55,117 nt of DNA from Nostoc sp. LEGE 12450. GTDB taxonomy: Bacteria; Cyanobacteriota; Cyanobacteriia; Cyanobacteriales; Nostocaceae. This document shows, piece after piece, positions 8,978 through 18,318 of the stretch; the stretch's first letter is position 1, and each line of letters starts with the position of its first letter. The position numbers and the translations under genes are program-made. The stretch is taken from contig NZ_JADEXU010000041.1 of the NCBI RefSeq assembly GCF_015206895.1, forward strand, positions 1 to 55,117, written 5' to 3'. Below the pieces are notes generated by a model. It searched no databases, was not told the origin of the DNA, and saw nothing but the letters and a program-made list of their open reading frames with translations.

Positions 8978-11191
8978 TTAATGTACTAACGCGATCGCAC
9001 GTTTCGTTAACGCTTCAGCAGTCAATCCATTAAACGCCATCAATTCACCAGCACTGGCTGTAGTTTCGCCACGCTTCCACGCAAAGGTGTCGCGCTTCGC
9101 TGTACTCCGTAACAGAATCGGTTCTAGCATCCCCGCAGCACCACCAGTAACAGCAATTAGTGCATCGCCATCAAATAATTCAGCAAATTTCGCATCATCC
9201 AAGAAACCGCCTTCGGGTTCAGAACAGGTATCCCACGCAGTATCATTGCTACGGTACAATTGCCGAGGATTGATCACAGAAACAATCTTGACACCAATAC
9301 CTTCAGTTTCTAAGAAAGCCGCAGCTTCAAATACTGGTATTAATGTTAAATCGCCAATTACAGCAAATACAACTTGTTTATCACCAGCAACTTCATGTAA
9401 TAACACTGCACCATCGCGTAACCCTTGCCGAGTTTGTTCTAGAGTTGTGCGAATTGGCAATGGTGATTTACTAGCTGTAATCACAATTCCCTTATTCTTA
9501 GTTTTCAACGCCCAGTCATAACAGGCTTGAATACTATTAGCATCAGGCGGAAATAATGGGAAAACATTTCCATTTCGCATCAACGAAGCAAAGTAAGCTT
9601 CAATTTCGGGACGTTGGTGAGTCCAACCGTTGCGCCCTTGCTCTAAAGCGCCTGCTGTGAATAAAGTAATAGTTGAAGGAGTTTGACGGCGCAATTCTGC
9701 CATTGCTTGGGTTACAGTTTGCCAAATTGGTAATCCGTTGATGGCAAAAGATTCGTAAGAACACCACAAAGTTCTCGCACCCATTAACGCTAAACCGGCA
9801 GCTAAACCGGCACAAGCATCTTCACTCAATGGTTCATAAACTTGCCCATTTGGTGCTTGGTTATATAAGTCGTCGGTTGTGGGATGGATAATCTTTAATG
9901 CTTGGTTAATGTTGGCAATTCCAGATGCTTCGTTACCATCGGCGTTGGTGACAAGGAAATTCCGATCTTTATTTCCAACTATTCCTACTAATCGTCCCAT
10001 TGCGGTTGTGGAAACTTTTGGTTCGCCACCGACTGCATATTCTTCTAAAGGTAATTCGCCTAATTCTGGCAATGGGAATTCAAATTCTGTCACCACAGTT
10101 TTTGCTGCTGGGCCACCACCGGCGCGTTCTGCATTTGTTCTGACTAATTGCCAAGCTTCCGCAGACAAAGCACGGGTTTGCAATGCGTTAACAATATGCG
10201 GCGCATCCAGCGTATCTTTAGGATACAGGTTGTGAGATTTTGCACCCCGCGCGTGGACTCCTGCACCTTTGAGTTGTTTAATAATGAAGACGGTAAGTTT
10301 CCCACCCAATGCCGATCGCGCTGCTTTATCTACACCCGAAAGTACTGCTTGAGTAAATGCTAGGCGTTTCTCGAAGGAAAAGGCAGTGCTATCAACGTAA
10401 TCGCCTGGTTGGTTTTGATCGTCAAAATCTTTGGCATCAACTAATACGACTTCATCAAAACCGTTACCTTGCCAATATGCTTGCATCTGTTCGTTGGTTT
10501 TGAGGGAAACCATGCTGTGATGTTCTTGGCTGTAACCGTTCCACACCAACACCGGTAAGAAGTTGGTGACAGCAGGATAAGCAGTATGGAAATGTGCGAT
10601 CGCACTTACAATATAAGGCTCACCCAATCCACCATCCCCAACTGTAAAGGGGAACAACTTATCTTTGTGCAATAGTGCAGCCGCCATTGCAAAGTGTTGC
10701 CCTTGTCCCAAAGGCCCCGCAGGTGCGAGAATACCGGGAATGTAACCAGAAAGATGTCCTAAAAGTCCGTGCTTTTCTCGAAAGCGATCGCGCAATTGTT
10801 GGACTGTAAAAATTCCCATGTTCTCTAGCGAACGATCCAAGAACATGGCACTATAAAATCCGGGGGCGTGGTGTCCGACTTCAGTAATAATGTTCTTGTA
10901 TCCCAGCATGACAAGAGATGCGTAAGCTTCCGCTTGGCTGGCGAATCCGCCGGGATGCCCAGAAGCCTTACTAGCGGTAACTTGCAAAGTCAGGTAGCGC
11001 AGGGCATCGGCAGCTAGTAAAGTTTGATATACAGCTGCTTTGTCTGTGGGAGATGCGATCGCTATTTTGCCCGACTCGATAGCAGGTGTTGCACCATAAG
11101 TTTCAAAATCTGGTAACGCTTCACCAAAATATTGAATTCCTTCAGAAAAATTGGGAAGCGCTGAAGATGCTTTTGGAGAGATTGCAGTCAT
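8978..11191 (-). CDS. Transketolase/phosphoketolase-family TPP-dependent enzyme
   Basis: A 737-residue thiamine-diphosphate enzyme. The N-terminal half mixes family features: GHPGG at 78-82 and GPLGQG at ~159-164 are transketolase-like, while the TPP motif GDG (185-187) followed by NGY at 218-220 is spaced as in phosphoketolase. The C-terminal half looks phosphoketolase-like: LSEDACAGLAAGLALMG, NGWTHQRPEIEAY and FPPDANSIQA align with the XFP landmarks SE..LEG, NG(F/Y)SHQDP and LPPDAN. Canonical XFP proteins are near 800 residues, so this is shorter and divergent. It probably acts on ketose phosphates in the cytosol, but whether it makes acetyl phosphate or transfers two-carbon units cannot be settled here. 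It is a single gene, divergent from the first P450 across 190 bp. Confidence 0.8.
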   Translation of the reverse strand: MTAISPKASSALPNFSEGIQYFGEALPDFETYGATPAIESGKIAIASPTDKAAVYQTLLAADALRYLTLQVTASKASGHPGGFASQAEAYASLVMLGYKNIITEVGHHAPGFYSAMFLDRSLENMGIFTVQQLRDRFREKHGLLGHLSGYIPGILAPAGPLGQGQHFAMAAALLHKDKLFPFTVGDGGLGEPYIVSAIAHFHTAYPAVTNFLPVLVWNGYSQEHHSMVSLKTNEQMQAYWQGNGFDEVVLVDAKDFDDQNQPGDYVDSTAFSFEKRLAFTQAVLSGVDKAARSALGGKLTVFIIKQLKGAGVHARGAKSHNLYPKDTLDAPHIVNALQTRALSAEAWQLVRTNAERAGGGPAAKTVVTEFEFPLPELGELPLEEYAVGGEPKVSTTAMGRLVGIVGNKDRNFLVTNADGNEASGIANINQALKIIHPTTDDLYNQAPNGQVYEPLSEDACAGLAAGLALMGARTLWCSYESFAINGLPIWQTVTQAMAELRRQTPSTITLFTAGALEQGRNGWTHQRPEIEAYFASLMRNGNVFPLFPPDANSIQACYDWALKTKNKGIVITASKSPLPIRTTLEQTRQGLRDGAVLLHEVAGDKQVVFAVIGDLTLIPVFEAAAFLETEGIGVKIVSVINPRQLYRSNDTAWDTCSEPEGGFLDDAKFAELFDGDALIAVTGGAAGMLEPILLRSTAKRDTFAWKRGETTASAGELMAFNGLTAEALTKRAIALVH

Positions 11192-11380
11192 GCTGAGTAC
11201 CTTGTGACGATGAGATGAAACTGTAGATGCTCGTTGAATTTAACAAAAATTTTACATCTTTCAGGCTGTAACAGTTTATTGCTTTTTTGTACCCTCAGTA
11301 TAAGTAACTTCAATCAACAGAAATTTATAAGTTGCAGTTAGTTAAAGTAGGAACAAGACATAAAGTAACAAAAGAATTTT

Positions 11381-12763
11381 ATGAAATTACCAAACGGCCC
11401 GCAAAGCCCAGCAGTTTTACAGATGCTACGCTGGATTACTAGCCCCATGTCATTTATGGAAACTTGTGCCAAAAGATATGGGGATATGTTCACCATCAGG
11501 TTAGACAGCAAATCTCCGCCACTGATATTTGTCAGTAAACCTGAAGTGCTAGAGCAGATTTTGACCAACGATACCAAGGGGTTAGAAGCACCTGGTGATA
11601 CAAATGCGGTGTTTGAATCTTTGCTTGGTAAGCATTCTGTGATTACCATCAGTGGTGAGGAACACCAACGCCAACGGCAGTTATTATTGCCACCTTTTCA
11701 CGGTGAAAGAATGCGAAGCTATAGTCAAATAATTAGTGATATTACCGAGAAAGTCATTAGCCAATACCAGATAGGGCAACCCTTCAATATCCGGTCTGTT
11801 ACCCAAGCTATTACCCTGCGAGTGATTATGCAAGCTGTGTTTGGGCTAGATGAAGGCCCACGCGCCGAAAAATTACAGCATTGTTTGGCTGAAATGCTGG
11901 AAAAAGGAAGTTCTGTGTTGAGTGCCGCTTTGCTTTATTTTCCAGCTTTGCAAAGGGATTTTGGCCCGATTAATTTCTGGGGAAAGCAGATGCGCCGACA
12001 GCAGGCAGCTGACAAACTTATATACGAAGAAATTCGAGAACGTCAAGAACAACCAGACCCATCACGCACAGATATCCTCAGCTTACTCATGGCAGCTAGG
12101 GATGAAGCAGGTCAACCAATGACTGATGAAGAGTTACGCGATGAATTAATGACTCTGTTGGTCGCAGGCCATGAAACCACAGCAACAGCCTTAGCATGGG
12201 CATTTTACTGGATTCAAAAAATACCATCAGTACGCCAAAAGTTACTGCAAGAACTAGATAGCTTGGGTGATAACCCTGACCCCAGCACCATTTTTAAATT
12301 ACCCTACCTCAACGCTGTTTGTTCCGAAACTTTGCGAATTTATCCAGTAGCGATGCTGACCTTTGCCAGAGTAGTCAGAACACCTCTATCTTTGGGTGGC
12401 TACGAACTTGAACCAGGTACAGGTGTTATTGGTTCAATTTACTTGACCCACCACCGAGAAGATTTATACCCCGAACCTAAGCAGTTTAAACCAGAACGCT
12501 TTTTAGAACGGCAATTTTCTCCCTATGAATATTTACCTTTTGGAGGTGGTGCAAGGCGCTGTATTGGTCTAGCATTTGCCCAATTGGAAATGAAGCTAGC
12601 ACTCGCCAAAATCCTTTCCAGCCGCGAATTAGAACTAGTTGACAATAATGAAGTGCGGCCTAAACGCCGTGGTTTAGTGACAGGTCAAGATCGTCCTATC
12701 CAGATGGTTGTAAAAAGTCAACGTCGGGTGAAGTCTCCCATTCTACAGACAACCACTGTTTGA
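11381..12763 (+). CDS. Cytochrome P450, CYP110-like (first copy)
   Basis: A 460-residue soluble-type P450 with every landmark: I-helix AGHETT at 262-267, K-helix Glu316-x-x-Arg319 (SETLRI), a PERF block, and the haem loop FGGGARRCIG with the thiolate Cys394. The start MKLPNGPQSP is typical of the cyanobacterial CYP110 family, whose tested members hydroxylate fatty acids or terpenes. The substrate is unknown here. It is followed by a strong hairpin terminator at 12845-12892, so it is probably its own transcription unit although a second CYP110-like gene follows. No ferredoxin or reductase gene is nearby; electrons probably come from photosynthetic ferredoxin (inference). Confidence 0.93.
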   Translation: MKLPNGPQSPAVLQMLRWITSPMSFMETCAKRYGDMFTIRLDSKSPPLIFVSKPEVLEQILTNDTKGLEAPGDTNAVFESLLGKHSVITISGEEHQRQRQLLLPPFHGERMRSYSQIISDITEKVISQYQIGQPFNIRSVTQAITLRVIMQAVFGLDEGPRAEKLQHCLAEMLEKGSSVLSAALLYFPALQRDFGPINFWGKQMRRQQAADKLIYEEIRERQEQPDPSRTDILSLLMAARDEAGQPMTDEELRDELMTLLVAGHETTATALAWAFYWIQKIPSVRQKLLQELDSLGDNPDPSTIFKLPYLNAVCSETLRIYPVAMLTFARVVRTPLSLGGYELEPGTGVIGSIYLTHHREDLYPEPKQFKPERFLERQFSPYEYLPFGGGARRCIGLAFAQLEMKLALAKILSSRELELVDNNEVRPKRRGLVTGQDRPIQMVVKSQRRVKSPILQTTTV

Positions 12764-13252
12764 TGATTTGAGGTTTGATGGTTGCGTTCAGCCAACTTTC
12801 AAGTTCCATCTATATATTTAGATAGATTTTCAATCTTTTTAAATAATCCCCCATAGTCCTCTTTTAAGGAGGTTTATGGGGGATTTTAATATATTGCAAC
12901 TGTAAAAAGAATGAGTTTTAAGACTGAGTTTATACAGTAATCTCAAACATTTTAACATCACCAAAAGACGTAGTTTTCGTGGATATATCCCAAAATAATT
13001 GAGTAAGCTTTTTCTATAAATACCTCTAAAAATTTGGTAAAAAATATTATTATTATCTTTGTAAAAATTCATGTTAATGCTTTGCAAGCATGATTAACTT
13101 AGCGGTAATTAACTCCCGAACATCTCCCTAAAGTATTAAAAAGGTTTGGTCTAATTCCCTAATTAAAAATTAAGCTTATGAAGGATCTAGGCTTACCTCA
13201 AGCGTATTGGATTATTTGCAGCTTACTAAACCCTAAAAGTATCGAATAAATA
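12764..13252. other. Intergenic region between the two P450 genes
   Basis: This 489-bp gap holds the terminator at 12845-12892. The rest is AT-rich, with no credible reading frame or RNA gene that I can see. The last ~100 bases presumably carry the promoter of the second P450, but no clear -10/-35 pair was identified. Confidence 0.5.
12845..12892 (+). terminator. Intrinsic terminator after the first P450 gene
   Basis: AATCCCCCATA at 12845-12855 pairs perfectly with TATGGGGGATT at 12875-12885. An inner CCTC/GAGG pairing continues the stem, and a TTTTAATATATT run follows. It sits 82 bp after the P450 stop codon. Confidence 0.8.
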
Positions 13253-14629
13253 ATGAAAATACTTGATAGTCTAACCACACCAGCATTGCTGCAAACCCTG
13301 CAATTAATTGCTCAACCCACAAAAACTTTAGAAAATTATGCTGCGAAGTACGGTGATATTTTCACAATGCGGGTAATGGGTTTAAAGTCTCCACCGATAG
13401 TATTTTTTAGCCATCCCCAAGCAATTAGTGATTGTTTTGCCATCCCTGCACACAAGTTAGATTTTAAGAAAGCAACCCATGTGTTTAAACCCTTATTTGG
13501 AGAGAATTCTATTGTATTTCAAGAAGCGCGATCACACCAACAACAACGGCAGCTATTACTACCAGCATTTCATGGCGATAATTTAAAATCTTATGGACAA
13601 GCAATTTGCCAAATTACTGAAGAACTTACACAAAGTTGGACATCAGGTACAGATATTTGTATACACAATTTAATGTCAAATATCACTTTAGAAATTATCT
13701 TACAAGTGGTATTTGGTATTACTCATGGTGTGCGTTACCAAGAATTAAAAGAAAAATTGAGTTCTTTATTAGAAGATGTAACTAAACCTTGGTATTCCAG
13801 TTTGTTTTTCTTTCCTTTGCTGCAACAAGATTTAGGCGTATGGAGTCCTTGGGGAATTTTCTTAAAAAGACGAGAGCAAATTGACAAACTTATCTATGCA
13901 GAAATTGCTGAAAGACGTTGGCAAAATGATGCTGCGCGTACAGATATTCTCAGTATGCTGATGTCAGCACGTGACGTAAATGGACAACAGATGACAGATG
14001 AGGAATTACGCGATCAACTCGTTTCATTATTGCTGTTGGGTTACGAAACTACATCTGGTGTATTAGCCTGGATATTTTATTTAATTCACTCTCATCCAGA
14101 AGTTAAACATCGGCTAATGCAAGAACTAAGTACCTTGGACAACCTCACAAATCCTGAAGCAATTACACAATTACCTTATCTCACCGCCGTCTGTCAAGAA
14201 ACACTGCGAATTCATCCTATTGCTTTAATTTGCACACCGCGAATGGTAAAAGAGGCAGTGGAAATTATGGGGCATAAATTTACATCAGAAACAGTTTTAG
14301 TTCCATGTATTTATTTAGCACATCGCCGAACAGACACTTACCCAGAACCAGAACAGTTTCGTCCAGAAAGATTCCTCAACCAAAAATTTTCGCCTTACGA
14401 ATATTTACCCTTTGGTGGAGGTTATCGTGGTTGCATTGGTGCAGCATTTTCTATGTATGAACTGAAATTAGTAACAGCCATAATATTATCGCATTTTGAA
14501 CTAAGCCTTACTGATAAACGTCCAGCATATCCAGTCCGTCGTGGTATTACAATTGTCCCTAGCGGCGGTGTAAAAATGGTTGTTACCAAAAAGGCAAAAT
14601 TTAAAAGACAAGCAATACTTTCTACTTGA
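13253..14629 (+). CDS. Cytochrome P450, CYP110-like (second copy)
   Basis: A 458-residue P450 parallel to the gene upstream. It has I-helix GYETTSG (Tyr replacing the His of the first copy), Glu316-x-x-Arg319 (QETLRI), PERFLNQKFSPYEYLPFGGG, and the haem loop GGGYRGCIG with Cys394 at the same residue number as in the first copy. Identity between the two looks moderate, so the duplication is old or they come from different CYP110 subfamilies. The haem-loop GYRGC against GARRC suggests separate specialisation. It begins a co-directional run with the DUF2993 and CrtO-like genes (gap of 102 bp to the next). The substrate is unknown. Confidence 0.93.
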   Translation: MKILDSLTTPALLQTLQLIAQPTKTLENYAAKYGDIFTMRVMGLKSPPIVFFSHPQAISDCFAIPAHKLDFKKATHVFKPLFGENSIVFQEARSHQQQRQLLLPAFHGDNLKSYGQAICQITEELTQSWTSGTDICIHNLMSNITLEIILQVVFGITHGVRYQELKEKLSSLLEDVTKPWYSSLFFFPLLQQDLGVWSPWGIFLKRREQIDKLIYAEIAERRWQNDAARTDILSMLMSARDVNGQQMTDEELRDQLVSLLLLGYETTSGVLAWIFYLIHSHPEVKHRLMQELSTLDNLTNPEAITQLPYLTAVCQETLRIHPIALICTPRMVKEAVEIMGHKFTSETVLVPCIYLAHRRTDTYPEPEQFRPERFLNQKFSPYEYLPFGGGYRGCIGAAFSMYELKLVTAIILSHFELSLTDKRPAYPVRRGITIVPSGGVKMVVTKKAKFKRQAILST

Positions 14630-14731
14630 TTACTCAATCTTCCGATTTGCATATACCTAAATACAGATCCGCTCCTTAGCATATAGCCTTTACAGTAAAT
14701 AGTAAGAGGACATTTAGGAGATTACTAATCC

Positions 14732-15490
14732 ATGCCTGATGAGCATCGGTTGGAGGAAAAATTTTTATCCCAGGAAGCTGAAAGAAGAGTATCTGAAAAG
14801 CTAGATGAAGTAGAAAAAATAGAAATAAATGTACAAACCGATCTGTTTAAAATAGTTCAGGGACAGGCGGATGGAGTTTCGGTTGCAGGACAAGGATTAG
14901 TGATCGAAAAAGATATTCGCGTACAAGAAATAAAACTGCAAACAGAAAGTATTACCATTAATCCCTTAACCGCCCTTCTTGGCCAAATAGAACTTAACGA
15001 TCCAGTAAATGCCATTGCTCGTATTATACTCACAGAAGTAGATATGAACCGCACCTTGGCATCAGACTTTGTTCGCAGCAAGATGCAAGATTTTGATTTG
15101 GATGTAGATGGCAGAATTGTGAGTTTTGAGGCACAAAAAATTGAAATATTTTTACCTGGTGATGGCAAAATAGAATGTATGGGAAGAGTACTGTTAAAGG
15201 AAAAGGGAAATACTCGCCCTTTGGCTTACACTGCGATCGCACGTCCACGCACTCATTCACAACCCGCGATGCTGGAGAGTTTTAACTGCACTGAGGGAGG
15301 GGGAATTTCTATAGAAGTAGTTACAGCTTTAATGCAGAAAGCAAAAGAATTGATGAATATACCATATTTTAAATGGGAAGATATGGTGTTTCATATTAAA
15401 GATATAAAAGTGGAAACTGGTAGTTTAATACTGATGGTAGAAACTCAAGTGAGGCAAATACCATCATCGTCAAATTTTTCATCTACTTAG
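14732..15490 (+). CDS. DUF2993 (LmeA-like) domain protein
   Basis: A 252-residue protein whose central part (~30-230) fits DUF2993, a cyanobacterial and actinobacterial family related to the mycobacterial lipomannan factor LmeA. It has alternating beta strands such as LQTESITINPLTALLG and ends in IKVETGSLILMVETQV. No signal peptide or membrane segment is visible. A charged helical N-terminus (EEKFLSQEAERRVSEKL) precedes the domain. AGGAG lies 11 bases before the ATG. The family may bind lipids or membranes (inference from fold relatives); no activity is known in cyanobacteria. It sits between a P450 and a carotenoid ketolase-like gene. Confidence 0.8.
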   Translation: MPDEHRLEEKFLSQEAERRVSEKLDEVEKIEINVQTDLFKIVQGQADGVSVAGQGLVIEKDIRVQEIKLQTESITINPLTALLGQIELNDPVNAIARIILTEVDMNRTLASDFVRSKMQDFDLDVDGRIVSFEAQKIEIFLPGDGKIECMGRVLLKEKGNTRPLAYTAIARPRTHSQPAMLESFNCTEGGGISIEVVTALMQKAKELMNIPYFKWEDMVFHIKDIKVETGSLILMVETQVRQIPSSSNFSST

Positions 15491-15594
15491 TAGAATTAAC
15501 CTTAATTAAAGATAATTTTTGTTACTGAAGGATGATGTAAAAGTAATAAAATGTTTCTACTATTTAGAAAGCTACTTATTTCTAAATTCCAACT

Positions 15595-17289
15595 ATGCAA
15601 GAGTATGATGTTGTGCTGATCGGTGCTGGACACAATGGGTTAGTTTGTGCAGCTTACTTGTTGAAAGCTGGTTATAGCGTCCTGTTACTGGAAAAGCGTT
15701 CTGTTCCAGGTGGTGCAGCAACAACTGAAGAATGTTTACCGCAAGAGGCTCCTGGATTTAAATTTAACTTGTGCGCTATTGACCATGAGTTTATTCACTT
15801 GGGGCCAGTTGTTGAAGAATTAGAACTAGAAAAATACGGCTTGCATTATTTGGAGTGCGATCCAGTTGTTTTCTGTCCTCATCCCGATGGCAAGTATTTC
15901 TTAGGGCATAAGTCGCTAGAAAAAACTTGTGCAGAAATTGCTCGTTATAATGAACGTGATGCCAAAAAATACGCAGAATTTGTAGATTTTTGGCAACGAG
16001 CAATCGGTGCAATGATTCCGATGTTTAATGCACCGCCAAAGTCAATTATAGATATTGTTGGCAACTACGATATCAAAAAATTCAAAGATTTATTTTCGGT
16101 TATTGGTTCTCCCAATAAAACGCTGGACTTTATTCGCACCATGTTAACCAGCGCTGAAGATTTACTTAACGAGTGGTTTGATGAAGAATTTCTAAAAGCG
16201 CCACTAGCCAGATTAGCATCAGAACTTGGTGCGCCACCATCGCAAAAAACCCTTGCCATTGGTGCAATTATGATGGCGATGCGTCATAACCCTGGTATGG
16301 CCAGACCTCGCGGCGGAACTGGCGCATTAGTGCAAGCTTTGGTGAATTTAGTCACAAGTAAAGGTGGCGTTATTCTCACAGATCAGCATGTTGAAAAAGT
16401 TTTAATTGATGATGGTAAAGCTGTTGGCGTGCGGGTTGCTGGTGGTAAAGAATATCGCGCCAAATACGGGGTTATTTCTAATATTGATGCCAAGCGGTTG
16501 TTCTTACAAATGACTGATAAAAGTGATGTTGATGGAGCCGATCCTGATTTATGGGAAAGATTAGAACGCCGCATCGTTAATAACAATGAAACCATCCTCA
16601 AGATAGACTTAGCTTTAGACGAACCACTGCATTTTCCACACCACGCCCACAAAGACGAATATCTCGTTGGTTCTATCTTGATTGCTGATTCTGTGGCTCA
16701 TGTAGAACAGGCTCATAGTAAATGTACTTTGGGCGAGATTCCTGATGCTGACCCATCAATGTATGTGGTGATGCCTAGCTACTTAGACCCTACATTAGCA
16801 CCACCAGGTAAGCACACTGTATGGATTGAGTATTTTGCCCCTTATCAAATTGCCGGTGCAGAAGGTACTGGTTTAAAAGGTACTGGCTGGACAGATGAAT
16901 TGAAAAATAAAGTTGCAGATAGAGTGGTTGATAAGTTGGCAGACTATGCACCAAATGTCAAAAATGCAACTATCGCTCGTCGTGTTGAAAGTCCAGCAGA
17001 ACTAGGAGAAAGATTAGGTGCTTACAAAGGGAATTATTACCATGTTGACATGACTTTAGATCAGATGATATTTTTCCGTCCTTTACCAGAAATAGCCAAC
17101 TACAAAACGCCAATTGATAATCTATTTTTGACTGGTGCTGGTACTCATCCAGGTGGTTCGATTTCAGGAATGCCGGGACGCAATTGTGCCCGCGCCTTTT
17201 TACAGGCAAAACATCCTATTAGCCAAACCTTGAAGGATGCAAGAGATTCGATTAAGTCAACTGTCGAGTCAGTGTTTGGAATTAATTAG
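15595..17289 (+). CDS. crtO: CrtO-type beta-carotene ketolase (phytoene desaturase-like FAD enzyme)
   Basis: A 564-residue flavoprotein of the CrtI/CrtO superfamily. The N-terminal dinucleotide fold is clear: VVLIGAGHNGLVCA with GAGHNG at 10-15, then an acidic strand end LLLEKRSVPGGAA. The C-terminus carries the family FAD-binding signature NLFLTGAGTHPGGSISG followed by GMPGRNCA. Length and opening match the Nostoc CrtO proteins, which add a 4-keto group to beta-carotene at the membrane to give echinenone. The CrtO assignment rather than another desaturase-like oxidoreductase is from family recognition and is not proven. It is single-gene or the end of the P450-DUF2993 run (104-bp gap). No ribosome site is obvious. 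Confidence 0.78.
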   Translation: MQEYDVVLIGAGHNGLVCAAYLLKAGYSVLLLEKRSVPGGAATTEECLPQEAPGFKFNLCAIDHEFIHLGPVVEELELEKYGLHYLECDPVVFCPHPDGKYFLGHKSLEKTCAEIARYNERDAKKYAEFVDFWQRAIGAMIPMFNAPPKSIIDIVGNYDIKKFKDLFSVIGSPNKTLDFIRTMLTSAEDLLNEWFDEEFLKAPLARLASELGAPPSQKTLAIGAIMMAMRHNPGMARPRGGTGALVQALVNLVTSKGGVILTDQHVEKVLIDDGKAVGVRVAGGKEYRAKYGVISNIDAKRLFLQMTDKSDVDGADPDLWERLERRIVNNNETILKIDLALDEPLHFPHHAHKDEYLVGSILIADSVAHVEQAHSKCTLGEIPDADPSMYVVMPSYLDPTLAPPGKHTVWIEYFAPYQIAGAEGTGLKGTGWTDELKNKVADRVVDKLADYAPNVKNATIARRVESPAELGERLGAYKGNYYHVDMTLDQMIFFRPLPEIANYKTPIDNLFLTGAGTHPGGSISGMPGRNCARAFLQAKHPISQTLKDARDSIKSTVESVFGIN

Positions 17290-17649
17290 GCGTTACCAAG
17301 ATAAAGCCTCATTATTATCTATTTCTTGCCTTCATGTCTTTGTACTGAAAACATAATTTTGGTATCACAAAGATATGAAGGTATTATTTAAAGTATCTTC
17401 TTAGATAGGAATCTGTTTTGATGTTTGTTCGTGCAACGTGGCGTAGACGGACTTATTTGCGTGGGTAGGAAAGAGGCAATAGGCAATAGGCAATAGCAAT
17501 ACCTTTGCCAAAACAAGAGTATGAACAGAGAGAGCGCTCTGTAGTAGAGTCGTTGTCTTCCCAAACGACAACTTAAAAACTACAATTCGCCCATGTCCGA
17601 CATCCTATAACTCTTACAATGCCTGCTACCGGAGATAAACGCTACAACA
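17290..17649. other. Gene-free stretch with heptanucleotide repeats before transposon remnant
   Basis: 360 bp without a gene. GGCAATA occurs three times in tandem at about 17475-17495 and then degenerates; this is a short tandem repeat of the Nostoc type. GAGAGAGCGCTCT near 17529-17541 is a partial palindrome and may mark the left end of the transposon remnant. The transposase frame stays open upstream of 17650 without a better start. Confidence 0.45.
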
Positions 17650-18081
17650 ATGCGGCAGTTGAACCAAATAATCTTGGCTATGTTAGCAATGAGCGGCCGA
17701 GTCACGACGTTAGGAATATCACGTTGGGCAGGGATTGGTGGTAGCTATCAAACAATGTTGAGGTTCTTTCATACAGTAATACCTTGGGCTACGTTGTTTT
17801 GGCTGTTTTTCCGCAAGCATTTGTTTCGTGCAAATGAGGTATATTTGCTTGCAGGAGATGAAGTTGTAGTCTGTAAGGCAGGTAAAAAAACTTATGGGTT
17901 GGATAGATTTTTTTCTAATCTAGTAAATAAGCCGATATCAGGACTATCTTTTTTTGCATTATCGCTAGTAAGTTGTGAAAAAAACACTATCTATCTACTA
18001 GAACGAACCCATGTATGTTCGTGCGGATATGTCATGGATAGAGACGAAAATGCAGCTAGAATCATCCTTAGTCGAGGGTAG
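17650..18081 (+). pseudogene. Chimeric transposase remnant: IS4-like N-terminus joined to TnpB C-terminus
   Basis: A 143-codon open frame made of two unrelated parts. Residues 1 to ~113 match the N-terminus of an IS4-type DDE transposase (LNQIILAMLAMSGRVTTLGISRWAG, then LAGDEVV with the first catalytic Asp, then TYGLDRFF). Residues ~117-143 (ERTHVCSCGYVMDRDENAA) are the zinc-ribbon end and the last RuvC acidic motif of an IS200/IS605-type TnpB. Neither part is functional: the rest of the DDE core and nearly all of TnpB are missing. The frame was probably made by insertion of one element into another followed by deletion. The true left border is unclear, and an earlier start in the same frame is possible. 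Confidence 0.8.
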
Positions 18082-18222
18082 GGCATACCGGAACCTTTGC
18101 ACTAGATGCAAGCAACGCTTGGGGAGATGAAACCTCTACTCATGAAGAGTGAAAACCTGCATAAGCAAGTTATGTCTTAGATTCAAGAATCCGCGTGCGT
18201 TCGCGCCGGGGAGTGTCAATCT
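18082..18222 (+). ncRNA. Possible TnpB omega-RNA / right end of IS200/IS605-type element
   Basis: The ~140 bases after the TnpB-derived stop have the look of the right end of cyanobacterial IS1341/IS605 elements: GGGGAGATGAAACCTCTACT, then AAGAATCCGCGTGCGTTCGC with GCCGGGGAGTGTCAA closing a hairpin near 18188-18218. In active elements this segment encodes the guide (omega) RNA scaffold and ends at the transposon border, here about 18218-18222. The scaffold seems kept although its protein is lost. Recognition is from memory of the family pattern. Confidence 0.55.
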
Positions 18223-18318
18223 ATAATCCTACGGAAAAGTAAGTAATACTATGATTAATTTATCTTAAAGTTATAGTGAAATTACTGAATATTTACAGAA
18301 AAGGAAATAATCTACATT

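Noticed and set aside
9087..10363. Several antisense frames inside the TPP-dependent enzyme gene
   Set aside because: They are shadows of a long, well-supported gene on the minus strand.
15595..17289. Phytoene desaturase CrtI/CrtP
   Set aside because: Length, opening and C-terminal signature fit CrtO-type proteins better, though this rests on family recognition.
17650..18081. An intact transposase gene
   Set aside because: The frame joins two unrelated transposase fragments and lacks most catalytic residues of both.
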